DNA of 64,000 nt from WAPX01 sp964622075 (GCA_964622075.1 CAZUMR010000062.1:1-64000), one strand, 5' to 3'; shown: positions 1 to 8,788, numbered from the stretch's first letter. Numbers and translations: made by a program. The notes: generated from the sequence alone by a model not told the origin.

Positions 1-48
1 AGTAAAAGAAGCGGAGAATATATTATCTGGCAGACGATTTAATTCTAC

Positions 49-711
49 ATGCTCATAGCGTTCATATCTGACATCCATGGAAACCTGCCGGCTCTTGAGG
101 CAGTTGTAAGAAAACTTGAATCCTGCGACGAGATATACTGCTGCGGGGATGTGGTGGGATACTACCCCTTTCCGGATGAGGTAGTTGAAATTCTTAAAGA
201 ACTTGGAGTCAGATCAGTGCTTGGGAATCACGACTACTCCGTCCTTACAGGAGATTTCACAGGATACAACTCCATGGCAAGAGAGGCTGGAATGTGGACT
301 GTAAAGCACATAAGCGAAGAAGCTCTTGATTACCTTGCTGAATTGCCTTTCAGCATAAAAACAGACCTTTTTGAGATATACCATGGAATGCCGGGAGATG
401 GACTGGAGGTTATATTTGAATACGTGTTTCCGGAGGATGATGTTGAATCCTTTGTTTCTGACAGGAGTGTGGCAGTTGGACATTCTCACATTCAGTTTAT
501 CAGGTGGGTTGGTGACAGGTTTTTCCTGAATCCCGGAAGTGTAGGACAGCCAAGAGATGGTGATCCAAGAGCCGCTTACGCCCTGCTTGATGTGGAAAAG
601 TGGAGGGTTGAGTTAAAGAGAACAGATTACAACATTGAAGAAGTCTGCGAGGCTATAGAAAGAGAGAATTTACCCCAGTATCTCTGTGAAAGGCTATACG
701 ATGGAGTTTGA
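49..711 (+). CDS. Calcineurin-like phosphoesterase (YfcE/MJ0936 type)
   Basis: This is a 220-residue cytosolic metallophosphoesterase. The metal-binding motifs appear in family order: D8-x-H10 in the N-terminal DIHGN, G33-D34, the GNHD box at 59-62, an isolated histidine near residue 113 and a C-terminal GHSH near 143. The length fits the compact archaeal MJ0936-like class, whose members hydrolyse phosphodiester model substrates; the natural substrate is unknown. The ATG follows an A+T-rich stretch without a clear ribosome binding site. The gene stands alone, about 100 bp before the next one. Confidence 0.85.
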   Translation: MLIAFISDIHGNLPALEAVVRKLESCDEIYCCGDVVGYYPFPDEVVEILKELGVRSVLGNHDYSVLTGDFTGYNSMAREAGMWTVKHISEEALDYLAELPFSIKTDLFEIYHGMPGDGLEVIFEYVFPEDDVESFVSDRSVAVGHSHIQFIRWVGDRFFLNPGSVGQPRDGDPRAAYALLDVEKWRVELKRTDYNIEEVCEAIERENLPQYLCERLYDGV

Positions 712-740
712 CTGACTTTAGCTAATGCATTCTGTTTATT

Positions 741-760
741 CTGGTTTTATCTGGTTTTAT
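741..760. repeat. 10-bp exact tandem duplication
   Basis: CTGGTTTTAT occurs twice in direct succession in the spacer between the phosphoesterase and the bactofilin-like gene. It is one of many short tandem duplications in spacers of this window. Confidence 0.9.
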
Positions 761-818
761 ACTGCAGGCTTATAACGGCAAACTTTTATAATTTGCAGGC
801 ACGCTTGGGCTGATAACG

Positions 819-1979
819 ATGTTCACTCTCGACAGGCTGATTATACCGGAAAACACGAAGTTCGAGGAAGGCAGAATTGTGGCAGATGGAGATGTAATTG
901 TCTGTCCGGGGTCGAACATCGGATACGGGATAAATGCAAGGAAAATCATAGTTGGTGAGAAAGTCAGGATAGAAGGCGATGTTGTTGGGGAAGAAGTGAG
1001 GATAGATTCGTGGTGTAACATCAGGGGAAACGTTGTAAGCAAAGGAGATGCTTACATCGCCGATTTTACGACCATAGATGGAAAACTTACCGTATTTGGC
1101 GATCTTGACATAGGCAGAAACGTTAAAATAAAGGGTGGATTTGAGGCGAGAGGATTAATAACAATTCAGGATCCTTTACCTGTAATAATTTTCGTTTTCT
1201 TCTATCTTCTCGAACTTCTCAGGCTTGGAAAGCTTGAGGAGGCAGAAAAGCTGTTTGAAGAGCTTGAAGATGAAGAGATAATAAATCCACTCATAATACC
1301 CGAAAACGCTGTTATCAACCTGAACACTATAAAGACGAACTCTCCCGTTTTTGTCGAAAGGAGCAGAGTTCTTGGAAACGTTAGAGCTCTGTCGGCTGAG
1401 ATAACTGATAGTGAGGTATTTGGAAGTGTCAAATGCAGCATATCTAACGTGTCTAACATAAAGCCCGGCAGAACTGGGGATGAGGAAAAGCCGGGAGAAT
1501 CTGATGGAAAGCCCGGTGTGATTGTGATAAGGAACAGCAAAGTTCACGGGGCTGTAGAAGGGAAGCTTGTGGCTGTTATGAAGGGCAGTGAGGTTGTTGG
1601 ACACATAAAAGCTGAGAGAGTTTACGTTGAGGAGAGCTGCGTTGTGGAGGGTACGATAGTTGGCGAGGCAGGAATAATTATAAAGCCAAAACTCAATCTA
1701 CAGGAAATACTCAGTGGAAAAGTTGCAGCCTCATCCGTTTTGGAGCTTGATGGATTAAACAAACCTGAGGTTGACAGAAAAATAGCTGAAAGAGCTATGC
1801 TTGAAGTTGAGAATGCAGAATCTATGAGTAGGAGGGAACTCAGAAAAGATCCATTCAGGTTTGAGAGACCGGACAAGATTCCCTCGGCAAGAGAAGAACT
1901 TGAAAACACGGTTAAATTGCTCAAAGAAATGAATAAAAAGCAGACGTCTGAAGAATCTTCGGATGATGTGCTGAGATGA
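819..1979 (+). CDS. Bactofilin-like polymer-forming beta-helix protein with an internal hydrophobic insertion
   Basis: The 386-residue protein is made of short V/I/G-rich turns typical of right-handed beta-helix, polymer-forming (bactofilin-type) proteins at about residues 15-115 and again at 155-285. Between them lies a hydrophobic stretch (about 118-134) followed by an acidic helix (138-153), so the helix is split by a possible membrane-contacting hairpin. The C-terminal 80 residues are charged and probably helical. A TATA-like CTTTTATAATT lies about 30 nt before the ATG, implying a nearly leaderless mRNA. Bactofilins form cytoskeletal filaments in bacteria; a similar role here is inference. 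Confidence 0.6.
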   Translation: MFTLDRLIIPENTKFEEGRIVADGDVIVCPGSNIGYGINARKIIVGEKVRIEGDVVGEEVRIDSWCNIRGNVVSKGDAYIADFTTIDGKLTVFGDLDIGRNVKIKGGFEARGLITIQDPLPVIIFVFFYLLELLRLGKLEEAEKLFEELEDEEIINPLIIPENAVINLNTIKTNSPVFVERSRVLGNVRALSAEITDSEVFGSVKCSISNVSNIKPGRTGDEEKPGESDGKPGVIVIRNSKVHGAVEGKLVAVMKGSEVVGHIKAERVYVEESCVVEGTIVGEAGIIIKPKLNLQEILSGKVAASSVLELDGLNKPEVDRKIAERAMLEVENAESMSRRELRKDPFRFERPDKIPSAREELENTVKLLKEMNKKQTSEESSDDVLR

Positions 1980-2011
1980 TTGTGCACTTAGTTTAGATGT
2001 GCTGTAATTTG

Positions 2012-2029
2012 GATGTTAGAGATGTTAGA
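2012..2029. repeat. 9-bp exact tandem duplication
   Basis: GATGTTAGA is repeated twice directly in the spacer after the bactofilin-like gene. Confidence 0.9.
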
Positions 2030-2091
2030 TTAGGAGTTAGGTAACCGGTAAACAACTTGCAATCCTGCAAGCTTAAAGCTGAAGAAAAGGG

Positions 2092-2361
2092 ATGATTATG
2101 ATAGAGTGGGACAGAGAAAAGTTTAGGAAAATGTTTCCAAACCTCTATCAGGAACTTGAAGGCATTAACTATCCGACAGTTCTCGATCACCTTGAGAGGT
2201 GTGAAAACGAGGAACAGGCAAGAGAAATAATCGACTACTTTGAAAGCAGAGGAGAGATAACTCCGGAATATGCAAGCTGGTTGAGAAAGAACGTCAAAAA
2301 GATGGGAATTCTTGGAACGAGAAAGAGGGGAGAGTACGAAAGAGATGGAATGAAGAGGTGA
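2092..2361 (+). CDS. Small conserved archaeal protein (DUF2095-like)
   Basis: This 89-residue charged, mainly helical protein has no membrane segment or metal motif. It resembles the archaeal DUF2095 family from memory, which has no known function. ATG 2092 or ATG 2098 could be the start. Its stop overlaps the first possible GTG of the following GTPase, so the two are probably translationally coupled. Confidence 0.6.
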   Translation: MIMIEWDREKFRKMFPNLYQELEGINYPTVLDHLERCENEEQAREIIDYFESRGEITPEYASWLRKNVKKMGILGTRKRGEYERDGMKR

Positions 2362-2366
2362 AATTC

Positions 2367-3533
2367 GTGATAGAAATTGGAATAGCTGGTAAGCCAAATG
2401 CCGGAAAATCTACTTTCTTCAAGGCTGCAACTCTTGCGGATGCAGAGATAGCGAATTACCCCTTTACAACAATCGAGCCAAACGTTGGAATTGCTCACGT
2501 GAGGGTTAAATGCGTTTGTGAAGAGCTTGGTGTAAAATGTGGGGAATGCGTTGACGGCTGGAGATTTATTCCTGTAAAGCTAATAGACGTTGCGGGACTC
2601 GTTCCCGGAGCTCACGAGGGCAGAGGTCTTGGAAACGAGTTTCTTGACAATCTGAGGCAGAGCGAGGCTATAATACACGTAATAGATGCTTCCGGTTCTA
2701 CGGATGAGGAGGGTAACGAAATCGGTGTGGGAGAGTACGATCCCTGTGAGGACGTGGAATTTCTGCAAAAAGAGCTTGACATGTGGATATACGGGATTTT
2801 GAAGAGGAACTGGGACAGAATGATAAGGAGAATAACCATGGAGAAAAAGGACCCCGTCAGATTTATTGCCGAGCAGCTTGCAGGGCTCGGATTTAAGGAA
2901 TGGCAGGTAAGGGAGGCAATGAGGGCTGTAGGAAATGATGTACCCTCCTACAGTGATGATGATCTGCTGAACTTTGCAAGAGAACTCAGAATCAGGAGAA
3001 TGAAGACTGTAGTAGCTGCCAACAAGGCTGACAAAGCTCCAGAGGAGAATTTGAACAGGCTGAAAGAGAAGTTTGGAGCAATTCCAACCTCTGCAATGTA
3101 TGAACTTACACTCAGAATGGCCGCAAAAAACGGATACATCAGATATCTGCCGGGTGACAGCGATTTTGAAATAGTAAGGGAGTTAAACGAAAAACAGAAA
3201 AAGGCTCTTGAAATGATAAGAGAATTCCTCAAGAAGTTTGGCAGTACAGGGGTGCAGGATGCGATAAACAGGGTCGTATTCGATCTCCTTGACTACATAG
3301 TCGTTTATCCCGTTGAGGATGAGAACAAATATACAGATACCAAGGGAAACGTCCTGCCGGATGCAATGCTTGTTAAGAAAGGCACAACTGCAAGAGAGCT
3401 CGCCTACATGATTCATACCGATATAGGTGAGAACTTCATATATGCAATAGATGCGAGGAAAAAGATGAGGATTAGCGAGGACTACGAACTCAAAAACAAC
3501 GACGTGATAAAGATAGTGAGTGCTGCAAAGTAG
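2367..3533 (+). CDS. Obg/YchF-type GTP-binding protein with TGS domain
   Basis: This cytosolic TRAFAC GTPase belongs to the archaeal/eukaryotic Ygr210/YchF-like branch. The P-loop GKPNAGKST lies at the N-terminus, the G3 region reads DVAGLVPGAHEGRG, NKAD (G4) is present, and the last 75 or so residues form a TGS domain. Such proteins are thought to act with ribosomes. GTG 2367 is preferred over GTG 2358 because GAGGTGA then sits six bases upstream and the protein begins directly with the beta strand before the P-loop. Confidence 0.85.
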   Translation: MIEIGIAGKPNAGKSTFFKAATLADAEIANYPFTTIEPNVGIAHVRVKCVCEELGVKCGECVDGWRFIPVKLIDVAGLVPGAHEGRGLGNEFLDNLRQSEAIIHVIDASGSTDEEGNEIGVGEYDPCEDVEFLQKELDMWIYGILKRNWDRMIRRITMEKKDPVRFIAEQLAGLGFKEWQVREAMRAVGNDVPSYSDDDLLNFARELRIRRMKTVVAANKADKAPEENLNRLKEKFGAIPTSAMYELTLRMAAKNGYIRYLPGDSDFEIVRELNEKQKKALEMIREFLKKFGSTGVQDAINRVVFDLLDYIVVYPVEDENKYTDTKGNVLPDAMLVKKGTTARELAYMIHTDIGENFIYAIDARKKMRISEDYELKNNDVIKIVSAAK

Positions 3534-3649
3534 CCTGATTTTTGCTCTTATTTTAAGTTTTAAGTCTCAAGCTCTTAAAGTCTTAGAAAGCTCAGAAAAG
3601 TTGGAAAAGTGAAAAGTAATGAAAAGTGAATGAAGAATGAAGATTGAAG

Positions 3650-3925
3650 ATGAAGGTCAAACACCCCGCTATAATTCAGCTTAGAGGAAACTTTAGAGAA
3701 TGGATCGACGAGTTACTGCCTGCGATTGAAAAGACGTGCGGGGAGTTTTACGTTGAAAAGGTGAAAGGTGGTATGGATATATACATTTCAGATGTTAATG
3801 AGGCAAGAAATGCTATATCGAAAATTCAAAAAGTTAAAAAGGCAAAAATAAGAATGAGTACGAAGTATGCTGGTCTCAGGAAAGGCAGGGTTAGGGTTCT
3901 ATTCGTTTACTGCCTGAGGTTTTGA
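3650..3925 (+). CDS. Stand-alone NMD3-like domain protein
   Basis: The 92-residue protein resembles the region of archaeal NMD3 that follows the zinc ribbons, with a characteristic KGGMDIYIS segment and a basic C-terminal strand pair. No cysteine ribbons are present, so this would be an isolated domain. ATG 3650 is preferred over the upstream TTG 3644. It sits 27 bp before the CDIN1-like gene and could share its transcript. A ribosome-linked role is inference. Confidence 0.45.
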   Translation: MKVKHPAIIQLRGNFREWIDELLPAIEKTCGEFYVEKVKGGMDIYISDVNEARNAISKIQKVKKAKIRMSTKYAGLRKGRVRVLFVYCLRF

Positions 3926-3952
3926 GCTGAAGACATTTCAGAAGGTGATTGG

Positions 3953-4999
3953 ATGATATGTATAGACACTGAGGAGTTCTGGAAACTCAGAAAAAGACTT
4001 TCAGGTATCAGAAATCTTAACGTTCCCGGATATTCACGGGGAATGCTTTTTACGATACTGTCTCAGAAGAAAGTAGATTATGTAAAGAGGTACTATCCTC
4101 GTGTTACAGAAAAACTTGATACTCTCTCTGAATACTGGGCAAGAGAGCATAGATTTCCTGAATGGATGAAGTTGACTCCTGTGATGAGGGTCAGACTTCT
4201 AATGAAGTCTCTTGGCCTCTCAAAAGCTGAGATAAACAGGTGTCTGAACGATCCTGACAGGTTACTCTCGGAGATAGATAGCAAATACTGTCCCGAGAAG
4301 GTGGCTGATGAGGTGTGGAGAGCTCTATATACTGACTACGTTTACTCTCCCCTTGCATCCAGACACCAGAGAGCGAGGGGTTTGCTTGGGGAAGAGATAA
4401 TAAAAGAATGGCTAAGTGCGAAGGAAATCGAGTTCTCGACGGAAAAAGATCTCAGGGGAAAGTTTACAAAAACTCCGGACTTTTTCTTTGAAGAGCCGGT
4501 TAGAGTTAATGGCGCTCATGTAAGGTGGATAGAAAGCAAGGCTCTGTTTGGTGACCCAAAAACTCACCGGGTTTACTCAAGGAAGCAGTTTAGTGTTTAC
4601 AGGGAAATGTTTGGTGAAGGGATGGTCGTTTACTGGTTTGGCTGCGTTAAAGATGTTGGAAGTGAAAACGTTCTTGTTACCGACGTTTTTAGCTCGACCC
4701 TGAAAAATGCTCTTAATGACATGATAATTTACACCGCTCAGTTAAAAAAAGCTGAAGAACTCGCTGAAAAGCTGAATGCCCGGATAATTGGTCTGGGGTG
4801 TGATGCTGGAGACGTTAAAGTTGAGATTGGAGAGGACGTAAAGTCCGTTGAATTCCTGAAGGGAGTTGGAGAGGTTATAGACTGCTACTCCATGGGGAGA
4901 ATAATTCTGGCTGATGAAGAGAGGGACTGGAGAAAATCGGTTAGAAAGCAGGTTGGCTGGGTTCTCAGGAATATGGGGTTCTCTGTTGTTCACGCCTAA
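3953..4999 (+). CDS. CDIN1/C15orf41-like TPD-domain nuclease
   Basis: This 348-residue protein has the hallmark of the family that includes human CDIN1 (C15orf41): a KTPDFFF motif near residue 171 followed by WIESKALFG near 193, which give the D and E-x-K of a PD-(D/E)XK nuclease fold. The N-terminal 120 residues are helical and may hold the HTH region of the family. The start has GAAGGTGAT upstream. It lies directly before the DNA repair gene nreA, which supports a nucleic-acid role. Archaeal substrates are not known to me. Confidence 0.75.
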   Translation: MICIDTEEFWKLRKRLSGIRNLNVPGYSRGMLFTILSQKKVDYVKRYYPRVTEKLDTLSEYWAREHRFPEWMKLTPVMRVRLLMKSLGLSKAEINRCLNDPDRLLSEIDSKYCPEKVADEVWRALYTDYVYSPLASRHQRARGLLGEEIIKEWLSAKEIEFSTEKDLRGKFTKTPDFFFEEPVRVNGAHVRWIESKALFGDPKTHRVYSRKQFSVYREMFGEGMVVYWFGCVKDVGSENVLVTDVFSSTLKNALNDMIIYTAQLKKAEELAEKLNARIIGLGCDAGDVKVEIGEDVKSVEFLKGVGEVIDCYSMGRIILADEERDWRKSVRKQVGWVLRNMGFSVVHA

Positions 5000-5019
5000 A
5001 ATTATAATTATTTTAATAA

Positions 5020-6213
5020 TTGCATGGCAGAAACCAGAGAAAAACAAATTTAACGAAATGCCATTCAGCAATCGTGCACCTCTGCCTGAAGTGCAAGGGA
5101 AAACTGATGTGCGGGAGGGACAGATGTCTGTTCTTACCACCTCCTCCCAGCATTGTTGAAGAACTTGACACAACTCCCCCATCCATTTTTGTTGGCAGAA
5201 CGGGTTATCCAAAAGTTTTTGCAGGTCCGCTGCTGACTCCATCGTCTGAAAATCCGGAGTACTTTGACTCTCCGTGGGAATGGAGCGGAAGAGTAGAGGA
5301 TGTTGTCTCAATCAGAATGCAGGTTGCGAGGGGTATGAAACTTCTTGACGTGAAAAAAGCATCAGATCCTGACAGATACCTATCTAACCTGCAGGAGGCA
5401 ATAGCATCAACCGCACACCTTGACGTAGAGGCGGAAATGCTGGGAATTGTGAGAAAACCGGAGATTGATGGAATAGCAAAACCGGCCGGTTTATCGGTTA
5501 AAATAGAGAGCTTTGAGCTTGCGGAGAACCCGAAAATACCTGCAAAAGTTGAAAAACTTTACTACGACGATCTGAAAGCTACAGACTCTGTGTTTTACCT
5601 GTTTGAAAGCGGATTTAAAACGCACTACATCCAGAAACTCCTCTCTGCCGGTATGCTTGGCGAGCAGAAGAGGAGAAAACTCGTCCCAACAAGGTGGAGC
5701 ATAACTGCAGTTCACGACATAATTGCTGAAAGATTGAAATTGCAGATAGCTGAGTATCCAGAAATTAGCGAAACTTTAATTTTCAGATACGAACATTTTG
5801 GAAACAAATTTTTTGTCGTTCTATATCCATCCAGATACTCTTTTAAACTCTACGAACTATGGAGAAAAGGCGCCGCATGGAGTGATGATACTTGGGTGGG
5901 ATTTGATAGCGAAACAATTTTAAAGAAAAGAAAATATTCTAATTTATCTGGGGGTTACTATGCTGCACGTTTGCCCGTTCTTGAATACCTGCACTCTATT
6001 CGCAGGCAGGCTGGCGTTCTTGTTTTGAGGGAAATTACTCCTGAATACATAGCACCTCTTGGAGTCTGGGTGGTGGAGGAGGGTGTAAGGAAGGCCATGT
6101 CCTCAAAACCAGAATGTTCTGAACTCCCCGATCTTAACGATCTTAAAAATCTTTTAAAAACACTCAATCTGAAATCTCTGAAATCAAGGCAAACGTCGCT
6201 TTTTGAGTTTTGA
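5020..6213 (+). CDS. nreA: DNA repair protein NreA
   Basis: The protein matches the archaeal NreA family. It has an N-terminal C-x2-C-x5-C-x4-C zinc-binding cluster (CLKCKGKLMCGRDRC) and a conserved globular core. The final residues contain QTSLFEF, a good PCNA-interacting (PIP) box of the Q-x-x-L-x-x-F type. NreA takes part with NreB in the response to DNA damage in haloarchaea. No ATG precedes the cysteine cluster; TTG 5020 is the longest start and GTG 5074 an alternative. Neither has a ribosome binding site, so the mRNA may be leaderless from the A+T-rich spacer. Confidence 0.85.
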   Translation: MHGRNQRKTNLTKCHSAIVHLCLKCKGKLMCGRDRCLFLPPPPSIVEELDTTPPSIFVGRTGYPKVFAGPLLTPSSENPEYFDSPWEWSGRVEDVVSIRMQVARGMKLLDVKKASDPDRYLSNLQEAIASTAHLDVEAEMLGIVRKPEIDGIAKPAGLSVKIESFELAENPKIPAKVEKLYYDDLKATDSVFYLFESGFKTHYIQKLLSAGMLGEQKRRKLVPTRWSITAVHDIIAERLKLQIAEYPEISETLIFRYEHFGNKFFVVLYPSRYSFKLYELWRKGAAWSDDTWVGFDSETILKKRKYSNLSGGYYAARLPVLEYLHSIRRQAGVLVLREITPEYIAPLGVWVVEEGVRKAMSSKPECSELPDLNDLKNLLKTLNLKSLKSRQTSLFEF

Positions 6214-6229
6214 TTTTTAATTTATTTTT

Positions 6230-6259
6230 AATTTAATGTTTAGAAATTTAATGTTTAGA
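6230..6259. repeat. 15-bp exact tandem duplication
   Basis: AATTTAATGTTTAGA occurs twice without a gap downstream of nreA. It is among the longest exact tandem duplications found in the spacers of this window. Confidence 0.95.
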
Positions 6260-6326
6260 TAAGCTTAACCTCCAGAATTCCTAGCAAAACAGCCAGAGAA
6301 CAGAAAAAGTAAATTTGCAGAAGTGC

Positions 6327-6908
6327 ATGGCAGAACAGATGATAGAGGTGGAAGTAAAATTCAGAGCTCCTGATGACGTTGAGGAGAGGTTGAAATCAGC
6401 CGGATTTAAATTCGTTGAGGAAAAGTTTGAGGAGGACATTTACTTTAATTCTCCCGTAAGGGACTTCAGGAAAACTGATGAGGCTCTAAGGTTGAGAAAA
6501 GAAACGTCAAGGAGAGAATCCGGAGCGGAGGAAGTCAGGAAAGTAAAATTCACGTATAAAGGCCGGAAAATTGACAGAACAACAAAGACGAGAGAAGAGC
6601 TCAGTTTAGAGGTAAGCGATTATGAGGAAATGAAGAAAATACTTGAGAGGCTTGGATTTAGAGAAGTGGCACTGGTAAGAAAGTGCAGAAAAATCTACGA
6701 ATTGGGCGGTATTCTGGCGTGTGTTGACGATGTTGAGGGGATTGGAAAGTTCGTGGAGTTTGAGGTATGCGTAAAAGATGGCACAGATGATAAATCCGTG
6801 GATGAAGCAAAGAGAAGGATTGAAGAAGTTGCATCAAATCTTGGGCTTGGAAAGCTTGAAGATAGCATAACACTCTCCTACCTCGAAATGCTCCTTAATG
6901 GCCGGTAA
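6327..6908 (+). CDS. CYTH-domain protein (CyaB/ThTPase-like)
   Basis: This is a CYTH triphosphate-tunnel protein of about 193 residues. The N-terminal E-x-E-x-K signature (EVEVK) is followed by alternating basic and acidic strands (RLRKE, KFTYKG, KIYEL, FVEFEV) that line the tunnel. Archaeal members are called CyaB-type class IV adenylate cyclases by homology, but many CYTH proteins are triphosphatases, so the reaction is open. ATG 6327 or 6339 is the likely start. The gene ends 4 bp from the convergent TraB-like gene. Confidence 0.8.
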   Translation: MAEQMIEVEVKFRAPDDVEERLKSAGFKFVEEKFEEDIYFNSPVRDFRKTDEALRLRKETSRRESGAEEVRKVKFTYKGRKIDRTTKTREELSLEVSDYEEMKKILERLGFREVALVRKCRKIYELGGILACVDDVEGIGKFVEFEVCVKDGTDDKSVDEAKRRIEEVASNLGLGKLEDSITLSYLEMLLNGR

Positions 6909-6912
6909 ATGT

Positions 6913-7806
6913 CTATTTACCAAACCACACCTTTTCAACGAACTTTCTGCACCCTCTGTATCCAAGAGACCTTGCCAGTCTTGCAGCTCTAACCTCATCT
7001 ATCAGATGAGGAAACCTCTCTTTTTCAGATGGAAGAATTTCCTCCTTGCTCACAACAGTTATGTAAACGAGGGCCTGAGATGCAAGCAACTCACAGTCAA
7101 CATCAGAGTTTTCAAGCCCGGCTATCTCCCTTATGAAGTATTCTGTTAACTCATTTCCCGGATTTTTGACGTACCTTATTCCGGCCTCTTCAGCAGCCTT
7201 ATGGACAAGGTTTACGGACTTTACATCAACTTCTCTCAGAGAATCTTTCAGGTATATCTCCATTAGAAAGTGTATCTGTCCAGCCTCTATGGCCATGTTC
7301 GTTTCTTCTATTGACGCTATCTTTTCAGCTCTCATTCTGTCTCTCAGAACAAACCTTTCGGCATCAGCTCTTGCAAACTTAATCGTTTTCTCAACAACAA
7401 GATCAAAATCTCTGGCCATAAATGCTTCCTGATATTCAAGCAGGGCTCCAGTTGCCTTTTTCTCAGCTTCCAGAACTTTTCTTACAGTTCTATTTTTTAT
7501 ATACTCATCATAAGTGTTCTCTTCCACTGCTCTGTGAACACCCTCTATTATCTGCAGGTAAGGTTCCACTGCAAGAATTTCAACCTCATCTTTAATTTTT
7601 AAGAGTGTTTCAGCTAACTTTTCGGTGTATTTTGGGAATGGTGTATCCATCCACAGTGTGTATTCTCCCGCACTCATCTCCCCGCTGAGCAGTTTTTTTA
7701 GCTCCTCAGTTTCCGGCTCCTCAAGCACGAAAAACTTATGTCCTTTAACGGCATTTGCCAGCAAGGGAAGCAGTTCAACTCTGTGAGATGTATATATTAT
7801 AAGCAT
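6913..7806 (-). CDS. TraB/ChaN-superfamily-like protein, uncharacterised
   Basis: I do not recognise this 297-residue protein with certainty. An early TSHRVE segment (residues 6-11) and a later RDRMRAEKIA followed by an AGQIH segment recall the H/E motifs and the RDR...GAGH pattern of the TraB/PrgY and ChaN/EreA superfamily. There is no signal peptide. It is divergently transcribed from the tetraheme cytochrome gene across a roughly 170-bp promoter region, so common regulation is possible. Confidence 0.4.
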   Translation of the reverse strand: MLIIYTSHRVELLPLLANAVKGHKFFVLEEPETEELKKLLSGEMSAGEYTLWMDTPFPKYTEKLAETLLKIKDEVEILAVEPYLQIIEGVHRAVEENTYDEYIKNRTVRKVLEAEKKATGALLEYQEAFMARDFDLVVEKTIKFARADAERFVLRDRMRAEKIASIEETNMAIEAGQIHFLMEIYLKDSLREVDVKSVNLVHKAAEEAGIRYVKNPGNELTEYFIREIAGLENSDVDCELLASQALVYITVVSKEEILPSEKERFPHLIDEVRAARLARSLGYRGCRKFVEKVWFGK

Positions 7807-7883
7807 GCATGTGGTCTTGCATAACAGTTAATTACTTTTTAGGTGCTGATGGTGGTGATAATACATATCATGCATCATCGTTT

Positions 7884-7902
7884 TTAGGAAATCTTAAATA
7901 AC
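7884..7902 (+). promoter_or_regulatory. Candidate promoter of the tetraheme cytochrome gene
   Basis: A BRE/TATA-like element (GAAATCTTAAATA) lies about 80 nt before the cytochrome ATG, predicting a leader of about 55 nt that ends in the strong GGTGAGG ribosome binding site. The assignment rests on sequence similarity to archaeal promoters only. Confidence 0.4.
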
Positions 7903-7975
7903 CAGTTATTACAAACTCGAAACTGAAAACAACTGAATCGTAAGTAGATAGTTGAAATCTGAAGTGGTGAGGGAA

Positions 7976-8788
7976 ATGAATAGTGGGAAACTTGTTTTAC
8001 TGGCAATAGCACTCGTAGCTGTCGGTACTGCTGTAATGCCGCAGACGGTCTCGCTCTTCGCCGGACAGCACTGGTGGTACAACATAAGCGGTACCGGTAA
8101 CCAGGTCCCCTGCCAGAAGTGCCACGCCGACGTGTTCGAGGAGCTCGCCCTGAGCAACTTCCACACCCACTGGAGCGCGAGTGGTTGGAACGCGTCAGTT
8201 CCCGGACAGGCGGACCAGTACGACTGCGCTGCATGTCACAGGAGCAACCTCTCGATACAGTACGCGCTCGTCAACGGGAGCGTGACTAACTACCAGCCCG
8301 GTAAGCAGGCCCACGCCGCGAGCGTCGTGGCGTGCATGCTCTGCCACCAGATCAACGCCTCCTCCGCGACCTGGGCTCCCGGTTACTACGCTGGAGGTTT
8401 CAACATAACGTCGTTCGTCAAGGCGGGTATAATTTCACCTTCGCCTTACAACTACTCCAACGCCACTAACAACGGCCTTCAGGCGGCGCACAACGCCTTC
8501 ATAGCGATGGCCATAAAGAACAAGACGTTCCCCGACTCGACCGAGGCCTGCGTGGCCTGCCACACCCACGTGGCCGTTAAGATAGTTTGGCACCACAAGA
8601 GGAGCTTGGAGTTCGACGTCAACATAACCAACCCGGTCACGCTCTCTAACGGAGTGCACAACTGGACGATATCCGACTGGTCCGTTAACGGAACGGCTAC
8701 TGCCATAAGCTGGGGTAACACGACTGGTACCGGTAACACGAGCTACTGGAGCGGATGGCCGGGCAACGTTAGCAACATATACTCCTAA
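7976..8788 (+). CDS. Secreted tetraheme c-type cytochrome, candidate extracellular filament subunit
   Basis: The 270-residue preprotein starts at ATG 7976, five bases after GGTGAGG. It has a hydrophobic signal segment (about 5-28) and four heme c motifs: CQKCH 46-50, CAACH 84-88, CMLCH 120-124 and CVACH 192-196. At least nine other histidines (32, 63, 65, 113, 172, 198, 206, 207, 228) could give bis-His ligation. Fifteen N-x-S/T sequons and many aromatic residues indicate a glycosylated surface protein. There is no C-terminal anchor. Tetraheme secreted cytochromes form conductive extracellular filaments in Archaeoglobus veneficus and Pyrobaculum; membership of that group is inference. Codons are strongly C/G-ending compared with neighbours, suggesting high expression or transfer. 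No heme lyase or maturation gene lies nearby. Confidence 0.8.
   Translation: MNSGKLVLLAIALVAVGTAVMPQTVSLFAGQHWWYNISGTGNQVPCQKCHADVFEELALSNFHTHWSASGWNASVPGQADQYDCAACHRSNLSIQYALVNGSVTNYQPGKQAHAASVVACMLCHQINASSATWAPGYYAGGFNITSFVKAGIISPSPYNYSNATNNGLQAAHNAFIAMAIKNKTFPDSTEACVACHTHVAVKIVWHHKRSLEFDVNITNPVTLSNGVHNWTISDWSVNGTATAISWGNTTGTGNTSYWSGWPGNVSNIYS

Noticed and set aside
7884..8739. Several long open frames antisense to the tetraheme cytochrome
   Set aside because: They follow from the high GC content and codon bias of the cytochrome gene; they lack ribosome binding sites and protein-like composition.
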